Shown: piece after piece, positions 1 to 11,058 of the stretch
How positions within the stretch are numbered: the stretch's first letter is position 1
Layout: every line of letters begins with the position of its first letter
Source of the DNA: Phymatolithon calcareum
Lineage: Eukaryota; Rhodophyta; Florideophyceae; Hapalidiales
Reading direction: 5' to 3'
Assembly: GCA_977006965.1 (NCBI GenBank)
Contig: OZ345373.1
Location: 2,356,001-2,420,000 of the forward strand
DNA length: 64,000 nucleotides
The notes under the pieces: generated by a model
Seen by the model: the letters and a program-made list of their open reading frames with translations, nothing else
Database searches by the model: none
What the model was told of the DNA's origin: nothing
Program-made: the position numbers and the translations under genes

Positions 1-2601
1 CGCGTGCTCCAGGGACTTACTAATGCAGCCGCGCATTTTCAGTCCACTGTAGAGCCTCTCTTTGCATCACTTGGCGCCAATTTAAAAGCGTGGTTGGACG
101 ATTTTAATCTACACGCTAAAACCGAAGCCGAAATCCTCGGCTTGCTCGAGAAAGTTTTTGAAATCTGCGAAAAGTTCGGACTTTTTCTATCGGCACGAAA
201 GTGCCAGTTTTTTACCCACACGGTGCGATGGTGCGGCCGGATCATCACCGGGGACGGCGTCAAGATGGACCCGTCCAGGCTCAGTGGCCTAGAAGACATT
301 CACCCTCCTGCCACCGCTGGTGAGCTCTGCGAGCTCATTCACTGCTGCCGATGGATGTCCATCGGCATCCCGGCTTTTGCGGAAACAATTGCGCCACTCA
401 ACGAATTGTTGGAGCGGGCCTATGCGAAGGCTGGCAGGCGCACCAAGCGCTCCGTGAAGAACATTGCGTTGAGCACCCTGTCTTGGGGCCCTGAACATGA
501 CACTGCGTTTAAAACACTACAAGACATCCTACTCAACGCAACTACTCTGTCATACCCGGACACCAGAAAAACCATTTGTGTTTACACCGACGCGTCCGAC
601 CAGTTCTGGTCCGCAGTCGTAACGCAAACCGATCCGTGTATGTTATCTGCACCCGTCAAGGAACAGAAGCATGAACCGATGGCATTTCTCGGCGCCGCCT
701 TCAAAGGTGCCGAGCTGGGCTGGTCAACATACGAAAAAGAAGCCTTCGCCATTTTCCAAGTCTTTGACAAGCTAGACTACATGTTTCTTGGGGACCAGCC
801 AGTGCATGTGTTCACTGATCACCGCAATTTACTCTTCGTCTTCTCACCACTATCCATGGAGCCGGCACTGGGCCGCCACATAGTATCGAAAGTTCAGCGC
901 TGGGCGTTTTTCCTCTCGCGTTTTGCGTATTCAATCGAGCATGTGGACGGAAAGGACAATATCTTCGCCGATATCCTGACCAGATGGCTGCGTGGTTACA
1001 GAGCGGATAAGAAGCGTCTGGGAACGCTCTGTCGATTCACCCGAGCCGCGGCACAGATCGTGCCGTCACCAGTGAGCGATGATTTTGTTTGGCCCTGCGC
1101 GGCCGCTATAGTCGACGCGCAACGGAGGGCTGAAGGAACATGTGCCGGTTGCACTCTCGGAGCAGACGGGATTATGCGCAAAGATAACTGCATATGGATT
1201 CCGGATAGCGATGTAGACCTTCAACTCAAAATTATGGTCGTATCACACTGCAGTCTGATGGGTCACCGCGGAAAGGACGCGACGGAGAGCGTGATACGCG
1301 AAAATTTTACATGGTCTCAGCTGTCATCATCTGTTGACGAGTTCGTCAAGCAATGCCTACACTGTCTAGTGACGCGCACCGGCGAAGTCGTACCGCGCCC
1401 GCTGGGCACTGCTCTTCACGGCAGTAAGCCGAACGAAGTCGTACATTGCGATTTCCTTTACATGGGCGATAGTACAGAGCATGTCAAATATGTTCTTATT
1501 GTCCGCGACGACTTATCATCGTACTCGTGGTTGTGGCCATGCACCAGCGCCGACAGCGAAGCTACCGCGACCGTTTTGGCGAAATGGGTATCCACTTTTG
1601 GGACAATGGACTGGTTAGTTACTGACCAGGGCTCCCATTTTAAGAACGAATTGATCCTGGAACTGCGAAAAGAGTTCGGTATTTCCCATCACTTTACTAC
1701 GGCTTATAGCCCTTGGGCAAACGGTTCTGTTGAGCGTGTGTGTCGGGAGGTCAAACGAGTTTGCCGCGCATTTTTATCCGAATGGGGTCTTGCCCCTCAA
1801 GATTGGCCTGCTGTACTCAATTGCATGCAGAGCGTACTCAACCACTCTCCTCTGCGGAGGCTCGGACTGCGGAACAAGGAGAAGAGCCGCGTCTACCGGT
1901 CTCCACTGGAGGTGTTTACTGGAATGCGCCCTACTCGACCACTCTTGCGTGCGCTTCCCATGGACAAGTTTCCGACAGCGGTAGAAGGCGAACTCCTCCA
2001 GGCACAACGACTGATGGATATCGATGCTATGCAAAGCGCACTCGAGGGCATGCACCGTGACGTTTCTGACCGTATTGACTCTGCACGCGAGAAGAGGATC
2101 GTCGCACATAACGCTCGGACGCGCGTAGTGGATATTGATTTCGAGGTCGGCTCTTTCGTTTTAGTGCGTCGGGCCCAGAAGAAGGGCCACAAACTTCATT
2201 TTCTGTGGCGCGGTCCTCGCCGCGTCGTTTCTCTGCGATCCCCTCACGTTTACGAGGTCCAGGATCTTTTGAAAGGAAAGAAGGAAGTCGTGCACGCTCG
2301 TCGTCTGATTCTCTACCGGGCGGACATGGATGGCAAGGAGATTGATCCAGAGTTGTTAAAATTTGCAGAACACTCGGAGCGCACTTATGAATCTGTGAGC
2401 AGGCTCCGCCGTATTCGTCAGGGCATCGACTCCCTCGAGATCGAGGTGGAGTGGGACGGATTGCCTGATAAAGTCGACCTGACTTGGGAGCCCTTGATTC
2501 AAGTTCACGAAGATGTGCCTGATGTTTTGGAGCGTTTTCTACGTTCCTCAGGCCAGCGCAAACTGAAAAATTCGGCCAAGGTTCTTATCGCCAAATCATG
2601 A
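1..2601 (+). CDS. Ty3/gypsy (chromovirus) Pol polyprotein, 5'-truncated by window edge
   Basis: The open frame enters from upstream and runs 866 codons without a stop. Domains in order (numbered from the second codon): the end of the reverse transcriptase with its catalytic motif as WLDDF (30-34); RNase H with YTDAS (D196), STYEKE and FTDHRN (D272); an integrase zinc finger (H415, H421, C451, C454); an integrase core with D483, D541 and E577, a D,D35E spacing; and a C-terminal chromodomain-like stretch (about 785-845, ending in VEWDGL and TWEPL). RT-RNaseH-IN order plus a chromodomain defines a chromovirus of the Metaviridae; the chromodomain is thought to steer integration to marked chromatin. 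Gag, protease and the RT fingers lie outside the window. The intact frame suggests a fairly recent copy. No 3' LTR can be delimited without its 5' partner. Confidence 0.93.
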   Translation, partial: RVLQGLTNAAAHFQSTVEPLFASLGANLKAWLDDFNLHAKTEAEILGLLEKVFEICEKFGLFLSARKCQFFTHTVRWCGRIITGDGVKMDPSRLSGLEDIHPPATAGELCELIHCCRWMSIGIPAFAETIAPLNELLERAYAKAGRRTKRSVKNIALSTLSWGPEHDTAFKTLQDILLNATTLSYPDTRKTICVYTDASDQFWSAVVTQTDPCMLSAPVKEQKHEPMAFLGAAFKGAELGWSTYEKEAFAIFQVFDKLDYMFLGDQPVHVFTDHRNLLFVFSPLSMEPALGRHIVSKVQRWAFFLSRFAYSIEHVDGKDNIFADILTRWLRGYRADKKRLGTLCRFTRAAAQIVPSPVSDDFVWPCAAAIVDAQRRAEGTCAGCTLGADGIMRKDNCIWIPDSDVDLQLKIMVVSHCSLMGHRGKDATESVIRENFTWSQLSSSVDEFVKQCLHCLVTRTGEVVPRPLGTALHGSKPNEVVHCDFLYMGDSTEHVKYVLIVRDDLSSYSWLWPCTSADSEATATVLAKWVSTFGTMDWLVTDQGSHFKNELILELRKEFGISHHFTTAYSPWANGSVERVCREVKRVCRAFLSEWGLAPQDWPAVLNCMQSVLNHSPLRRLGLRNKEKSRVYRSPLEVFTGMRPTRPLLRALPMDKFPTAVEGELLQAQRLMDIDAMQSALEGMHRDVSDRIDSAREKRIVAHNARTRVVDIDFEVGSFVLVRRAQKKGHKLHFLWRGPRRVVSLRSPHVYEVQDLLKGKKEVVHARRLILYRADMDGKEIDPELLKFAEHSERTYESVSRLRRIRQGIDSLEIEVEWDGLPDKVDLTWEPLIQVHEDVPDVLERFLRSSGQRKLKNSAKVLIAKS

Positions 2602-2671
2602 AGATGGTCTTCGACCTCCTTCATGGGGCCCTGTAACGCGCTAAGCCTTAGCCTTCATTTTCTGTAATGCG

Positions 2672-2693
2672 TTAATCGCCGTGTGGCGATTAA
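2672..2693. repeat. Short hairpin 3' of pol
   Basis: ttaatcgcc, a 4-nt loop, then ggcgattaa, 70 bp after the pol stop. It may belong to the element's 3' end; its role is unknown. Confidence 0.6.
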
Positions 2694-4520
2694 TAGTACT
2701 GTGCGCATGTGTTAGAGTTTTCGATCTACACGTTCCGCAAGATGAGGCGCTCCGACCCGTGGTCGTGCGAGCGCCATTTACGTATACCATAGTTTCTCAC
2801 TACCCTGCGCCGGTTACATTACCGCGCTAATGTTAGAGTACTTTATGACATGTGCTCATCGAAGCTGCTAGATGATCTCTCGTCCGAGGGACGAGTCATC
2901 GCGCCGATGGGTTGCCTCGCTCCCTGAGCAAGCTGACTGCGCGCCCCACAGAGTAGACGTACTTAGGAGAGGCGCGGCTTGCAGGTAGAACAAAAAAGGG
3001 ATCGCACTAGCGAGAGCAGCACAGCTCCCTTTGCGACATCGCCAATATTTTCCTTTCCAGCTCCTCGGCTGGAAATCGTTTTCCTCTCACCGCTAGCGCT
3101 TCGATCGTGCTGACCCGCGAGGCGTCACAAGTGGCATTCGAGAAGACTTGCGAGAGGAAACATGATGGAATTCTGGTAATCATCGAAGTGAAATTCAGAA
3201 GCAAAAGGAAGCCAATGACTCCGCAGCACGAGCGCTTTCTTCCTTATCTCACCAAATTTTCCACTGGCGCGCAAAATCCAATCTTAGGAATACGTACTGA
3301 AGGGTACGGAATTGGAGCACCACGTAAGCTTAGGCTATATTTTGATTTCCTTGTCCTCTTCACAGAACACAATAAAAGCCGCCAAACTATCCATCGATGG
3401 AGTTAGGCAAGCAAGTAAGAAAGCAACCATCGAAGTTTGCTTCAAAACGATACCGAGGTTTAGAGTCTTCGACCTTGGACCTCGACGACAACACACCGGC
3501 TCCGAAGTTGCTCATTGCGACTAACCCTAGCCGGTCTCAATAATGAGCACGAAACTGAAATTTCGAGACAGAGAGACCGCCTTTTTCAATACATTGCTTT
3601 TATATACGATAACTGTGGGTAGAATCATCGCGCATTCGCCCTAAGGGCTTGCCGATGTGCAACTAACTCCTTAGCAGAATTTTCAATTCTCCTTCAGCTT
3701 CACGCAAACGAGGATCTCCACGGCAACAAGATAATATATTGTACCGGGAAAGCAAATCGCACTGAATATGCACTTTTCGTTTTCCTGATGTGAGGCTACT
3801 GCCGCTTCGTGTGCCTAATTTTTCGCAATTCTATCGGCTGCAAATGAAAAAGATATGATGGGTCCACGTGAATATTAACATGAAACGATACGTTGCGGTA
3901 AATTGGCCACCCAGAGAACAGCTACAGCACATTCACTGGGTAATTTTCTTTAGTGTTTGCGCAGTGAGGTTGTTAACATTGCGCTTTGCCCGCGATGTTA
4001 TCGCAAATGAGCTTCGTTTGCTTTTCACAGTAGACTACATTAGCTAGGGTAAGGTGCCTACATGCATGTGTTTGCCCTCTCTCTTTCACCTTTTTGCATT
4101 CATCTATGCTGAGCCGGATTCAGTCCATATCGAGTAGAACCCTCAAGATGGCCGCTATGTTCATGTTCTAAACAAGCAGTAGGACAATCGTTTGGCACAG
4201 AGTGGCTAGCTGGACGTAAGCAAAGATGACTACTCATAGTCCTCAATATGAGCTGAATATGAATATTGAGAGGACCTGAGTAACCAGCCGCAAATAGAGT
4301 CCTACGTCAACTAGAGATAGAGACTGGGAATTGGACGAGATCTGAAAATGCAAACGAGTCATCTTCCAGAGGTCCAGCCGACCGTCAGACGGCAAACTAG
4401 TTTTCCCTTTCTAGGTGCAGACACTCGTCTCCCGCTATGGGCGAGCGTAGGTTCCTCGCAGATGCAGCGGATTGGTTGAATTGACGAGGATTTCACCATC
4501 ACAAAACAGAACAAATTGAC

Positions 4521-4550
4521 ATGATGATGATGATGATGAATATGATGATG
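4521..4550. repeat. ATG/GAT trinucleotide microsatellite
   Basis: Six consecutive ATG units, a short interruption, then three more. Confidence 0.85.
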
Positions 4551-4718
4551 ACAATGCCCCTCCGCTAACTGGCTCTACGAACACCAAAAAAGATGGTATC
4601 GAAGATATCAAAATAGCTCTATCGCAAGACGACCTCTCATCCGAAGGAAGTGCAGGCCGCAAAGGCTTCGTCCGAAACATGAAATCATCTGATCCACTTT
4701 CCACCGACTACGCGTGGC

Positions 4719-4912
4719 ACAGTACAATGGAATATTTTTCCCCTCGAGGCCCAATTATGGGCAAGAAGTAGGTTTTGATACTCCACCAGATCTTGTCGCA
4801 CCCGACTTTGCAAACGTTAAACCAAGAAAGACCCTGTGCATGGCCCTATGGCCTTCGCCAAGTTCCCCCAAGCGTCTGCAGACTCGTTGGTAACTCTTAA
4901 ATATAATTTCGC
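4719..4912 (+). repeat. Dispersed retroposon-tail-like repeat, copy 1
   Basis: Shares 'atatttttccccctcgaggcc' in near-identical form and a gcaaa...ccccaagcgt...cagac...ggtaac...taaa tail with 28599-28778, and the tail part with 54098-54173. All three are on the + strand and end in an A/T-rich tail, as expected for 3' ends of a non-LTR retrotransposon or SINE. Confidence 0.6.
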
Positions 4913-5551
4913 ACTTCTTCTGCTTCTCATGCAAATCTCCTAAAGTGCAGTCTCTCACGTCGAGCTACCGTACTCTATGTAGCTCTGCGTAAGAAGAGAA
5001 AGCCAAGAGTCGAGCTCGTGCACTCGACTCGGTCCCGAGTTTAAGCGCCTGGCGACCCACGTGTACTTAAACGTTGGAAACAGTTTCATTAGAACAAACA
5101 GACAGAATGCTCGTCTTACAATCAACGCGTTTATAGACTTCAACAGTCCGTAAATCCATTAGATGTAAGATCAAATCTTCTGCTCGTTCCTACGAATGGA
5201 CAAACATTTCCATATTCGCCTTGTATGTGCTCGAGCTGCTCTATATCTTCCTGTGAGTACACTTGTGCTAGGCGTTCTATTTGAATCCGTTCCGTTGTCG
5301 GCACATGCTGGCGTTGAGGGCTTGTAAAATAAAAACATACAATTTCCCCATTTGAATTGACGCGTTGTGCACCAATTGGGTAAAATATTGCGTCACCGTA
5401 AACTTTGCAGTTGAAAATAGTGTCGAATACATTTGTTTACCGTGCCTATAGAAGTAGGAAGCATGACGTTATCAAAAGCATAGGCAAGAACCTAATGTGG
5501 CGTATGTCCGATTAGAATCTTTTAAGACGATCTACCGCATAGGAAAATGTT

Positions 5552-6640
5552 CTACATCATTGTTTGGAAGACAACGCACTTGTTCTCAGACTTCGGAACA
5601 TTATTCCTGTTATCCACAACAGTTCCGTTGACATCAAGAATCTGAAAGCTGGAGAAGAAAACACGAACACATCGATCGTGCACCAGAAGCACTTGATCTG
5701 CCTGATATGTCTCATGTCCAATGAAGCTCGCAGACATGCTGTGATTGACAAACGACTTGAACTGCTTCGGCGAGAACGGTTGTTGTCCAAACTCGGTAAT
5801 GTTTCTTGCACCATCAAAGTCGATAAACTCGGGAATGACTTCATTGGTATTGAGGGATCCAACGGAGTAGTTTGTCATCTTCGGAACAATGGCGGGAGTA
5901 AACGGCGCATCCGCAGGGCCGGTGGCGTTAAACGTGGATACAGCGACAGTATTGTTAAAGGTTAATTCGCACTCGTCGAATGCATCCTGACAGAAGTCCG
6001 GTGGCGGGGATACTACTGGTGTTGCAGTAGGTCCGAACATCATTGTAACGAGATCGCAGGCAAGATTTGCCACATTGGTACCAAGTCCGACGAGGTTTTC
6101 GAATGTGGCCGGTACATAGAACTGCGGAGTAGTGGCGGTCTCCTTGAGAAAGTCTTCATCAATACCGTTGCCAATACCGACGGTAAAAATGGCGATGTTT
6201 TCATTCTTGATCGCATCAGTCGGATTTGGAACGTTGAACACGGTAGACTCACCATCGGTAATCAGAACAATGAGCCTTGCGCCTCCGGGGGGAGTTTTCT
6301 TAATCTCATCGAAGCAGTTTTGTAGACCAGCGAAAATATTTGTTGCACCATCGGACTGTGGGAATGATTCAACCGCCGGAATGAAAATACCTTCAAGGTC
6401 GGGTGTGGTTGCCTGAATGAGACTTGCATCGTCTGCGAAGCGGACTGCAGCATAGGCGGTTGTGGGGTTGAGTGTTTCAAGAATACGAGCGGTTGTGACT
6501 GTGAAGTTCTTGAGCACCTCGTATTGCGCTTCGTCGATGGAGCCAGACTGATCAAGGGCGTAGCAGACAGTTCTCAAATTGCACTGTGCATTTGTGAGAG
6601 CCAAGAGCGAGCCGAGGAATACGATGCCGAGGATGGCCAT
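5552..6640 (-). CDS. Secreted von Willebrand factor A-domain protein
   Basis: 362 aa. Residues 1-18 form a signal peptide (hydrophobic run ending TNA, cleavage before QC). A vWA domain follows (about 23-205) with a complete metal-ion-dependent adhesion site: DQSGS (D30, S32, S34), T100 in DGATN, and D129 in ITDGES. Such domains bind protein or glycan ligands through a divalent cation. The remaining 150 residues, with several cysteines and N-glycosylation sequons, match no family I recognise. Since the protein is secreted and has no visible membrane anchor, an extracellular-matrix or cell-wall adhesion role is inferred. A TATA box lies 79 bp upstream of the ATG. The ATG at 6640 is the first Met before the signal peptide. 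Confidence 0.88.
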   Translation of the reverse strand: MAILGIVFLGSLLALTNAQCNLRTVCYALDQSGSIDEAQYEVLKNFTVTTARILETLNPTTAYAAVRFADDASLIQATTPDLEGIFIPAVESFPQSDGATNIFAGLQNCFDEIKKTPPGGARLIVLITDGESTVFNVPNPTDAIKNENIAIFTVGIGNGIDEDFLKETATTPQFYVPATFENLVGLGTNVANLACDLVTMMFGPTATPVVSPPPDFCQDAFDECELTFNNTVAVSTFNATGPADAPFTPAIVPKMTNYSVGSLNTNEVIPEFIDFDGARNITEFGQQPFSPKQFKSFVNHSMSASFIGHETYQADQVLLVHDRCVRVFFSSFQILDVNGTVVDNRNNVPKSENKCVVFQTMM

Positions 6641-6718
6641 TATTGCGAGGATTTGATTTGGAGTTCAGTGCGGGCTATGTAGTAGGCTGGTGCATTTAGG
6701 AGCTGGTAAACTGCGGCA

Positions 6719-6724
6719 TTTATA
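6719..6724 (-). promoter_or_regulatory. TATA box of the vWA gene
   Basis: TATAAA on the minus strand (TTTATA as written), 79 bp upstream of the start codon, in a suitable position for a short 5' UTR. Confidence 0.55.
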
Positions 6725-8783
6725 CCACTTCAGGCAAGAGGAGAGGATGAAGTTCGACCTTTGCTGTATAGCTCGGTATCAGACGTTGTACAAAGCGCTG
6801 GACAATGTGAACACGAGCTGTGTAAGCCAGTGCGCTGTGCGGTAGGTATCACTGGCGAGGTACGTGCTGAAACCTTACTGTGATACATACAAACGCGATC
6901 TATATGGTGAAGTAAGACAGTGCAACTACCGACGCTCCTGAAGGTGGGAGGAGGATTCATGACAGTTGGCCCAAGCGGGAATGAACAGCGGCAGAATCCA
7001 CTGTAATCTTCGGTTAGCAAGAATGCTCCGGAGTCCAAAACTTTGAATGAACCATAATGGATGGTTGATTATTACCTCATGGAGTCTGAAAACGGCCATT
7101 CAACAGCTGATTCAATAGAGCGAAAATCGCTTCACGGTATGCGACACCAACATCCCTTAACATATTACGAACAGCAACCATACGATTCAAATTTATAGAG
7201 ATGATCGTAACCAAGCATCGGACGGAAGGACTGCTTTTGAGCCCATCAGACGGAAAACTAACTTACTTTGGCTTAGAATCACTGTAATCTATGCAGAGGC
7301 ACGGTCGCCTGGCCAGGCAAACAACTTCTCAAACTGTGGTATTCCCACATGCAGTAATACTTTCCATTGAAGAAGAAGAACTATGATGGCTGTTGACCCA
7401 TTCGCTTCCAACCTTAGAATTCCATTGCTATTTAGAAGAAAGAAAGCTCCTTTAGAACACATTCGGAGATTTTATTGCCATTGCATTTCGTGCACTGGCA
7501 GTCCACAGCAAGTTTTTTATTTTTTTTTCAAGTTTATTTAAAGCCCCACAGACTTTCGAAGATATGGGCGAGGCTTCCTCTGATGCTACCTACCGTTGTG
7601 CAGCTCACGAAACGCCCACTAGAATCGCGGACTGGAAAACTCAGGATTCAAAGTAATCCTATCTCAGTCCTCTACAGGATTGCTGGTGCTTGGACTCGAC
7701 CGCTTTGTCCACAGCAAGTGTAATGCTCCCCAGTGACCTCCTTGAAAGCAACAAAAGATCGCAAATAGTCCAATAGCCGTCCAGTCTCGCTCGTCCCATC
7801 CGACATTAAACCTTGACCCGAACAAAATATTCTGAAAAAGGAGCTACCTGTAGTTATTGCGAGCAAATGGGCTCGTTGAGAGCTTGAGGAGGCATGTCGT
7901 GACTGCCCATTTCATTCATTTGCTTAACTGCATCCCACTTGCGGATCGTGAAACTGCTACTTTCGCCTGGAGAGGAATCGAAATTCGAGCGCCAGACGTT
8001 TCCCTAATTAGCTAGTAGGAAAACCCTCTGTCGTAATGTAAGTAGATGATTATTCAGCGCAATAAAGCACTGTCCTGAGAGCACCCCATATGGCCAAACC
8101 AGATTTAATAGACACAAGAATTTCCCCTGAATTGGACTCGCAGAGCTCCGAGGGCTTGCGTTTCTGCCATTGCATCCTATCGGTAGTGAAATTGAAGTCG
8201 GCTTTTGCGTTTAAGCTCGGTACGCCACCAAAGGTTGGCCGATAGCCCTTCTAAATCAGACTCGCTATCCTGCGCCGCGCGCATGGGCCTGTATTGCAGA
8301 GCTGGATGAATGAGTGCTCCTATATACTCGAAGATCGCTCAAGCTCAAGATGCGAAAAGCTTAGTCATTGCATTCCAACCACATGAGGTCTGTCGTTAAA
8401 ATGGTGGCTGGTGTCCAGACGATCTTCCACTCCAGCCTAAGATCTGGTAGCACATCTTCGGAATCTTCGTAGTGAAGGTCTCCTGCCTTAGCTCGAGACT
8501 GAGAGTGTAGAATTCTCGAATTCTCTCAACGAGCTCTTTAGAAATCCGCATCAGAAAACTGAACTACGCACTTCCTGTACGTCGATCCCGTTTCGTCAGA
8601 CGATTGTCATACACATCCATATGTCACACGGCATGTGCTTATTGATGACAAACGCTGGGTGATGCCGATCCCTAATTCAACATCGTAATTGTACGAGATG
8701 CAGTCTGATGATAGCTTCAACCGACACCTCCGCAAGAGGCTCCCCCAACAAACCTGTGATCTCACTTTGCCAAAGAGCACTTG
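6725..8783. other. Intergenic, nothing recognised
   Basis: Short shadow frames only. T-rich runs near 7503-7545. I see no repeat family, RNA gene or conserved protein. Confidence 0.5.
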
Positions 8784-9791
8784 ATGACCCATCGCCCCGC
8801 ATTTCTCCCAGTCTCCGCCTCACCCATCCATGGATCCCGAGCCGTCACGGGCGTCTGCCCCGCCCCCCGCATGACGCTCCAGGAGCGCAACTCGGTCGCT
8901 GTGAGATCGGGCCCCTCAACAGCACCGGCGCGCCTGCGCGCTCTTCTCTCGTCCGGCGAGTTGCTGTTAATGCCGTGTTGCTACGACGGAATAACGGCGC
9001 GTTTAATCGAGCGGGCAGGTTTTGACCTCACGTTCATGTCCGGCTTCTCCGTGGCCGGTTCATTCGGGCTGCCGGACACCGGTCTGCTCAACCCGACCGA
9101 TCTTGCTCAGGTACTGGCTCGCATCACTGCGGCAACAAAACTTCCCGTCATCGCCGACGCGGACACTGGTTTTGGTAACGCACTCAATGTTCGACGCACA
9201 TTGACAACGTACTTTCGTGCCGGCGCCGCCGGCGTTCTGTTGGAGGATCAGGTCGACCCGAAGCGATGCGGTCACACTCGCGGTAAGGAGGTCGTTTCTT
9301 TTGAGGATGCTATGACGCGCATGCGCGCTGCATGTGACGCTCGCGATGCTTTTGCGGAAGCGGAGGAGGATCGTCCGGTCATTATCGGGCGGACGGATGC
9401 CGGTCGTGCGGATTTTGAAGACGCGTTGCGACGCGCGCGTGGGTTTCTTGAGGTTGGCGCTGACGCGACGTTCGTGGAAGCTCCGCGTAACATCCACGAG
9501 ATGCGAAGGTATTGTAATGAGGTGCCTGGTATCAAGCTGGCGAACATGCTCGAGATGGGGGAGACTCCAGTATTGAGTCCCGCGGAGCTTAAGGCGATTG
9601 GATTTGGCATCGCGGCGTATCCTCTTACGCTTCTGAGTGCGAGTGTGCGGGCACAGGAGGATGCTCTGAGCAGATTGAAAGAAGGGGGACGGAGCGAGGG
9701 ATTAATCAAAAGTTTTGAGGATCTGAAGGATATTGTAGGGTTTAACGAATACTATCGAGAGGAGGAGAGATATGCAAGGAAGGAAAGATGA
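8784..9791 (+). CDS. PEP mutase / isocitrate lyase superfamily enzyme (carboxyphosphonoenolpyruvate mutase-like)
   Basis: 335 aa. A TIM-barrel enzyme of the ICL/PEPM superfamily. Visible signatures: YDGITA and PDTGLL near the N-terminus of the domain, DADTGFGN (125-132, metal and substrate binding), LLEDQ (152-156), PKRCGH (159-164, equivalent to the KKCGH active-site motif), IIGRTDA, and NMLEMGETP. The C-terminus (GFNEYYREEERYA) closely resembles plant 'carboxyvinyl-carboxyphosphonate phosphorylmutase, chloroplastic' proteins. Members cleave or form C-C or P-C bonds next to a carboxylate; the substrate of the plant-type group is not well established, so I give no exact reaction. About 45 N-terminal residues rich in S, P and R precede the domain and could be a plastid transit peptide. 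The first true ATG is at 8784; a TTG lies just before it. Confidence 0.9.
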   Translation: MTHRPAFLPVSASPIHGSRAVTGVCPAPRMTLQERNSVAVRSGPSTAPARLRALLSSGELLLMPCCYDGITARLIERAGFDLTFMSGFSVAGSFGLPDTGLLNPTDLAQVLARITAATKLPVIADADTGFGNALNVRRTLTTYFRAGAAGVLLEDQVDPKRCGHTRGKEVVSFEDAMTRMRAACDARDAFAEAEEDRPVIIGRTDAGRADFEDALRRARGFLEVGADATFVEAPRNIHEMRRYCNEVPGIKLANMLEMGETPVLSPAELKAIGFGIAAYPLTLLSASVRAQEDALSRLKEGGRSEGLIKSFEDLKDIVGFNEYYREEERYARKER

Positions 9792-11058
9792 TCTATAGAT
9801 CCTGTTGCTGTAGCTAGAAGATAGAAAATGCAAAATCGTTGTGAAAACAACCATGGTTGTCGTTGGCATAGCGCACTTTTCAGGGCCTGTCGCCTCATCT
9901 CATGACGTCTTGCATTGGTCCTACCTGTGGACGCCGTGCTATCCCGTTCAAGACTTGTTGCAAGACAGGGATTAGATCTGAGGTGGCACAGTATGGCTGA
10001 CTGAATATGTTTCTTGGAGGTCACTAGGACTTTGGCGTCCTACCAGAAGGAGTTACAGACCAGCTATTGAATTTCCACAATGTTCGTGCAATACACAAAA
10101 CAGTCTCACTCTATGGACTCCAGCGGACGTAGTCCACACAGATTATATGTTTAGAAGTCAGATGCGCCAGCTTACCTTGCATCGGACAGGTATTCGAATT
10201 ATGTAATATTCACATAGTGAACGGCAGTAGGAAGGAACGTAATTGGGCTTTGTTATCCTTGTGGATACAACGCGACCTGAATTCATGAAACAGCAGCTTC
10301 CAGTTCAATCCGCTATAAGATTACATTCTTGAAATAGGCTAAGCACTTCTCATTCATTAATTTTGCGTATTCCCCTTGTGGGGCTAGCAACACTATGAGG
10401 GCCTAAGCTTCTTCCATTCTAATCTATTTGGTGCGAGTTTGACTGCTGCTTGCACGTTGAGGTCCGGAACGTCGTCAAAGATTGACTCTGGGGTTGGTCG
10501 GACGCAGAGCACTTCTCATGCATGCAGTGCATAATTTGTGCACCTATTTCGTTGTGCAAAAAAACCATTGATACACATTACACACTATGCTAAAACGCGC
10601 CTGAAAAATCTACAATTCTTCTTCTGCTTGTCGATCTACGAGTGTATATTTGGAAAATAAAAAGCTCAGTCTACAACGCATGAGGGTACTGTGCAGAATT
10701 GCAGGATCAGAGGTAAGAAAAAGGTACCTATCTTGGAAATAAATGAAGAAAGAACAAAGCGAAGCCAGAGGAGTGCAAGGCGACATGCTTGGCATACGAC
10801 AACGATGCGTTTTGAAGGAGCAGGAGAGTTGACATTATCTGTGTTGCACACAGATCGGGAGATATGCTCTCCTGTATATCTCCCAGTTATCCACTCCTCG
10901 AGAAACAGTCTACAGGAAAGCTCCGAAGTTAGCGACCCGACTATTTGACGAGCTGAAGGCAATTGTGGCAAGATATGCGACGGCAATGCGAAGCCCGAGG
11001 CTCCTAGCGCTATGTTGTATATTTTAGAGTCAAAATCCGGAATTGGTTTGCAAATTTA
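9792..11058. other. Intergenic, nothing recognised
   Basis: No conserved coding frame, RNA gene or repeat family was seen between the PEP-mutase-like gene and the 3' end of the P450 gene. Confidence 0.5.

Larger units (their letters stand above)
2602..5551. other. Gene-free stretch after the retrotransposon
   Basis: No gene is supported here. The first few hundred bases should include the rest of the chromovirus, but I cannot place an LTR. A candidate purine tract (aaaaaaggg) sits near 2993-3001. A clean 9-bp-arm hairpin is at 2672-2693, an ATG microsatellite at 4521-4550, and a LINE-tail-like repeat at 4719-4912. The rest shows no recognisable structure. Confidence 0.6.

Noticed and set aside
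2990-3010. 3' LTR start after the aaaaaaggg tract
   Set aside because: The next bases do not begin with TG and no second LTR copy is in the window to compare.
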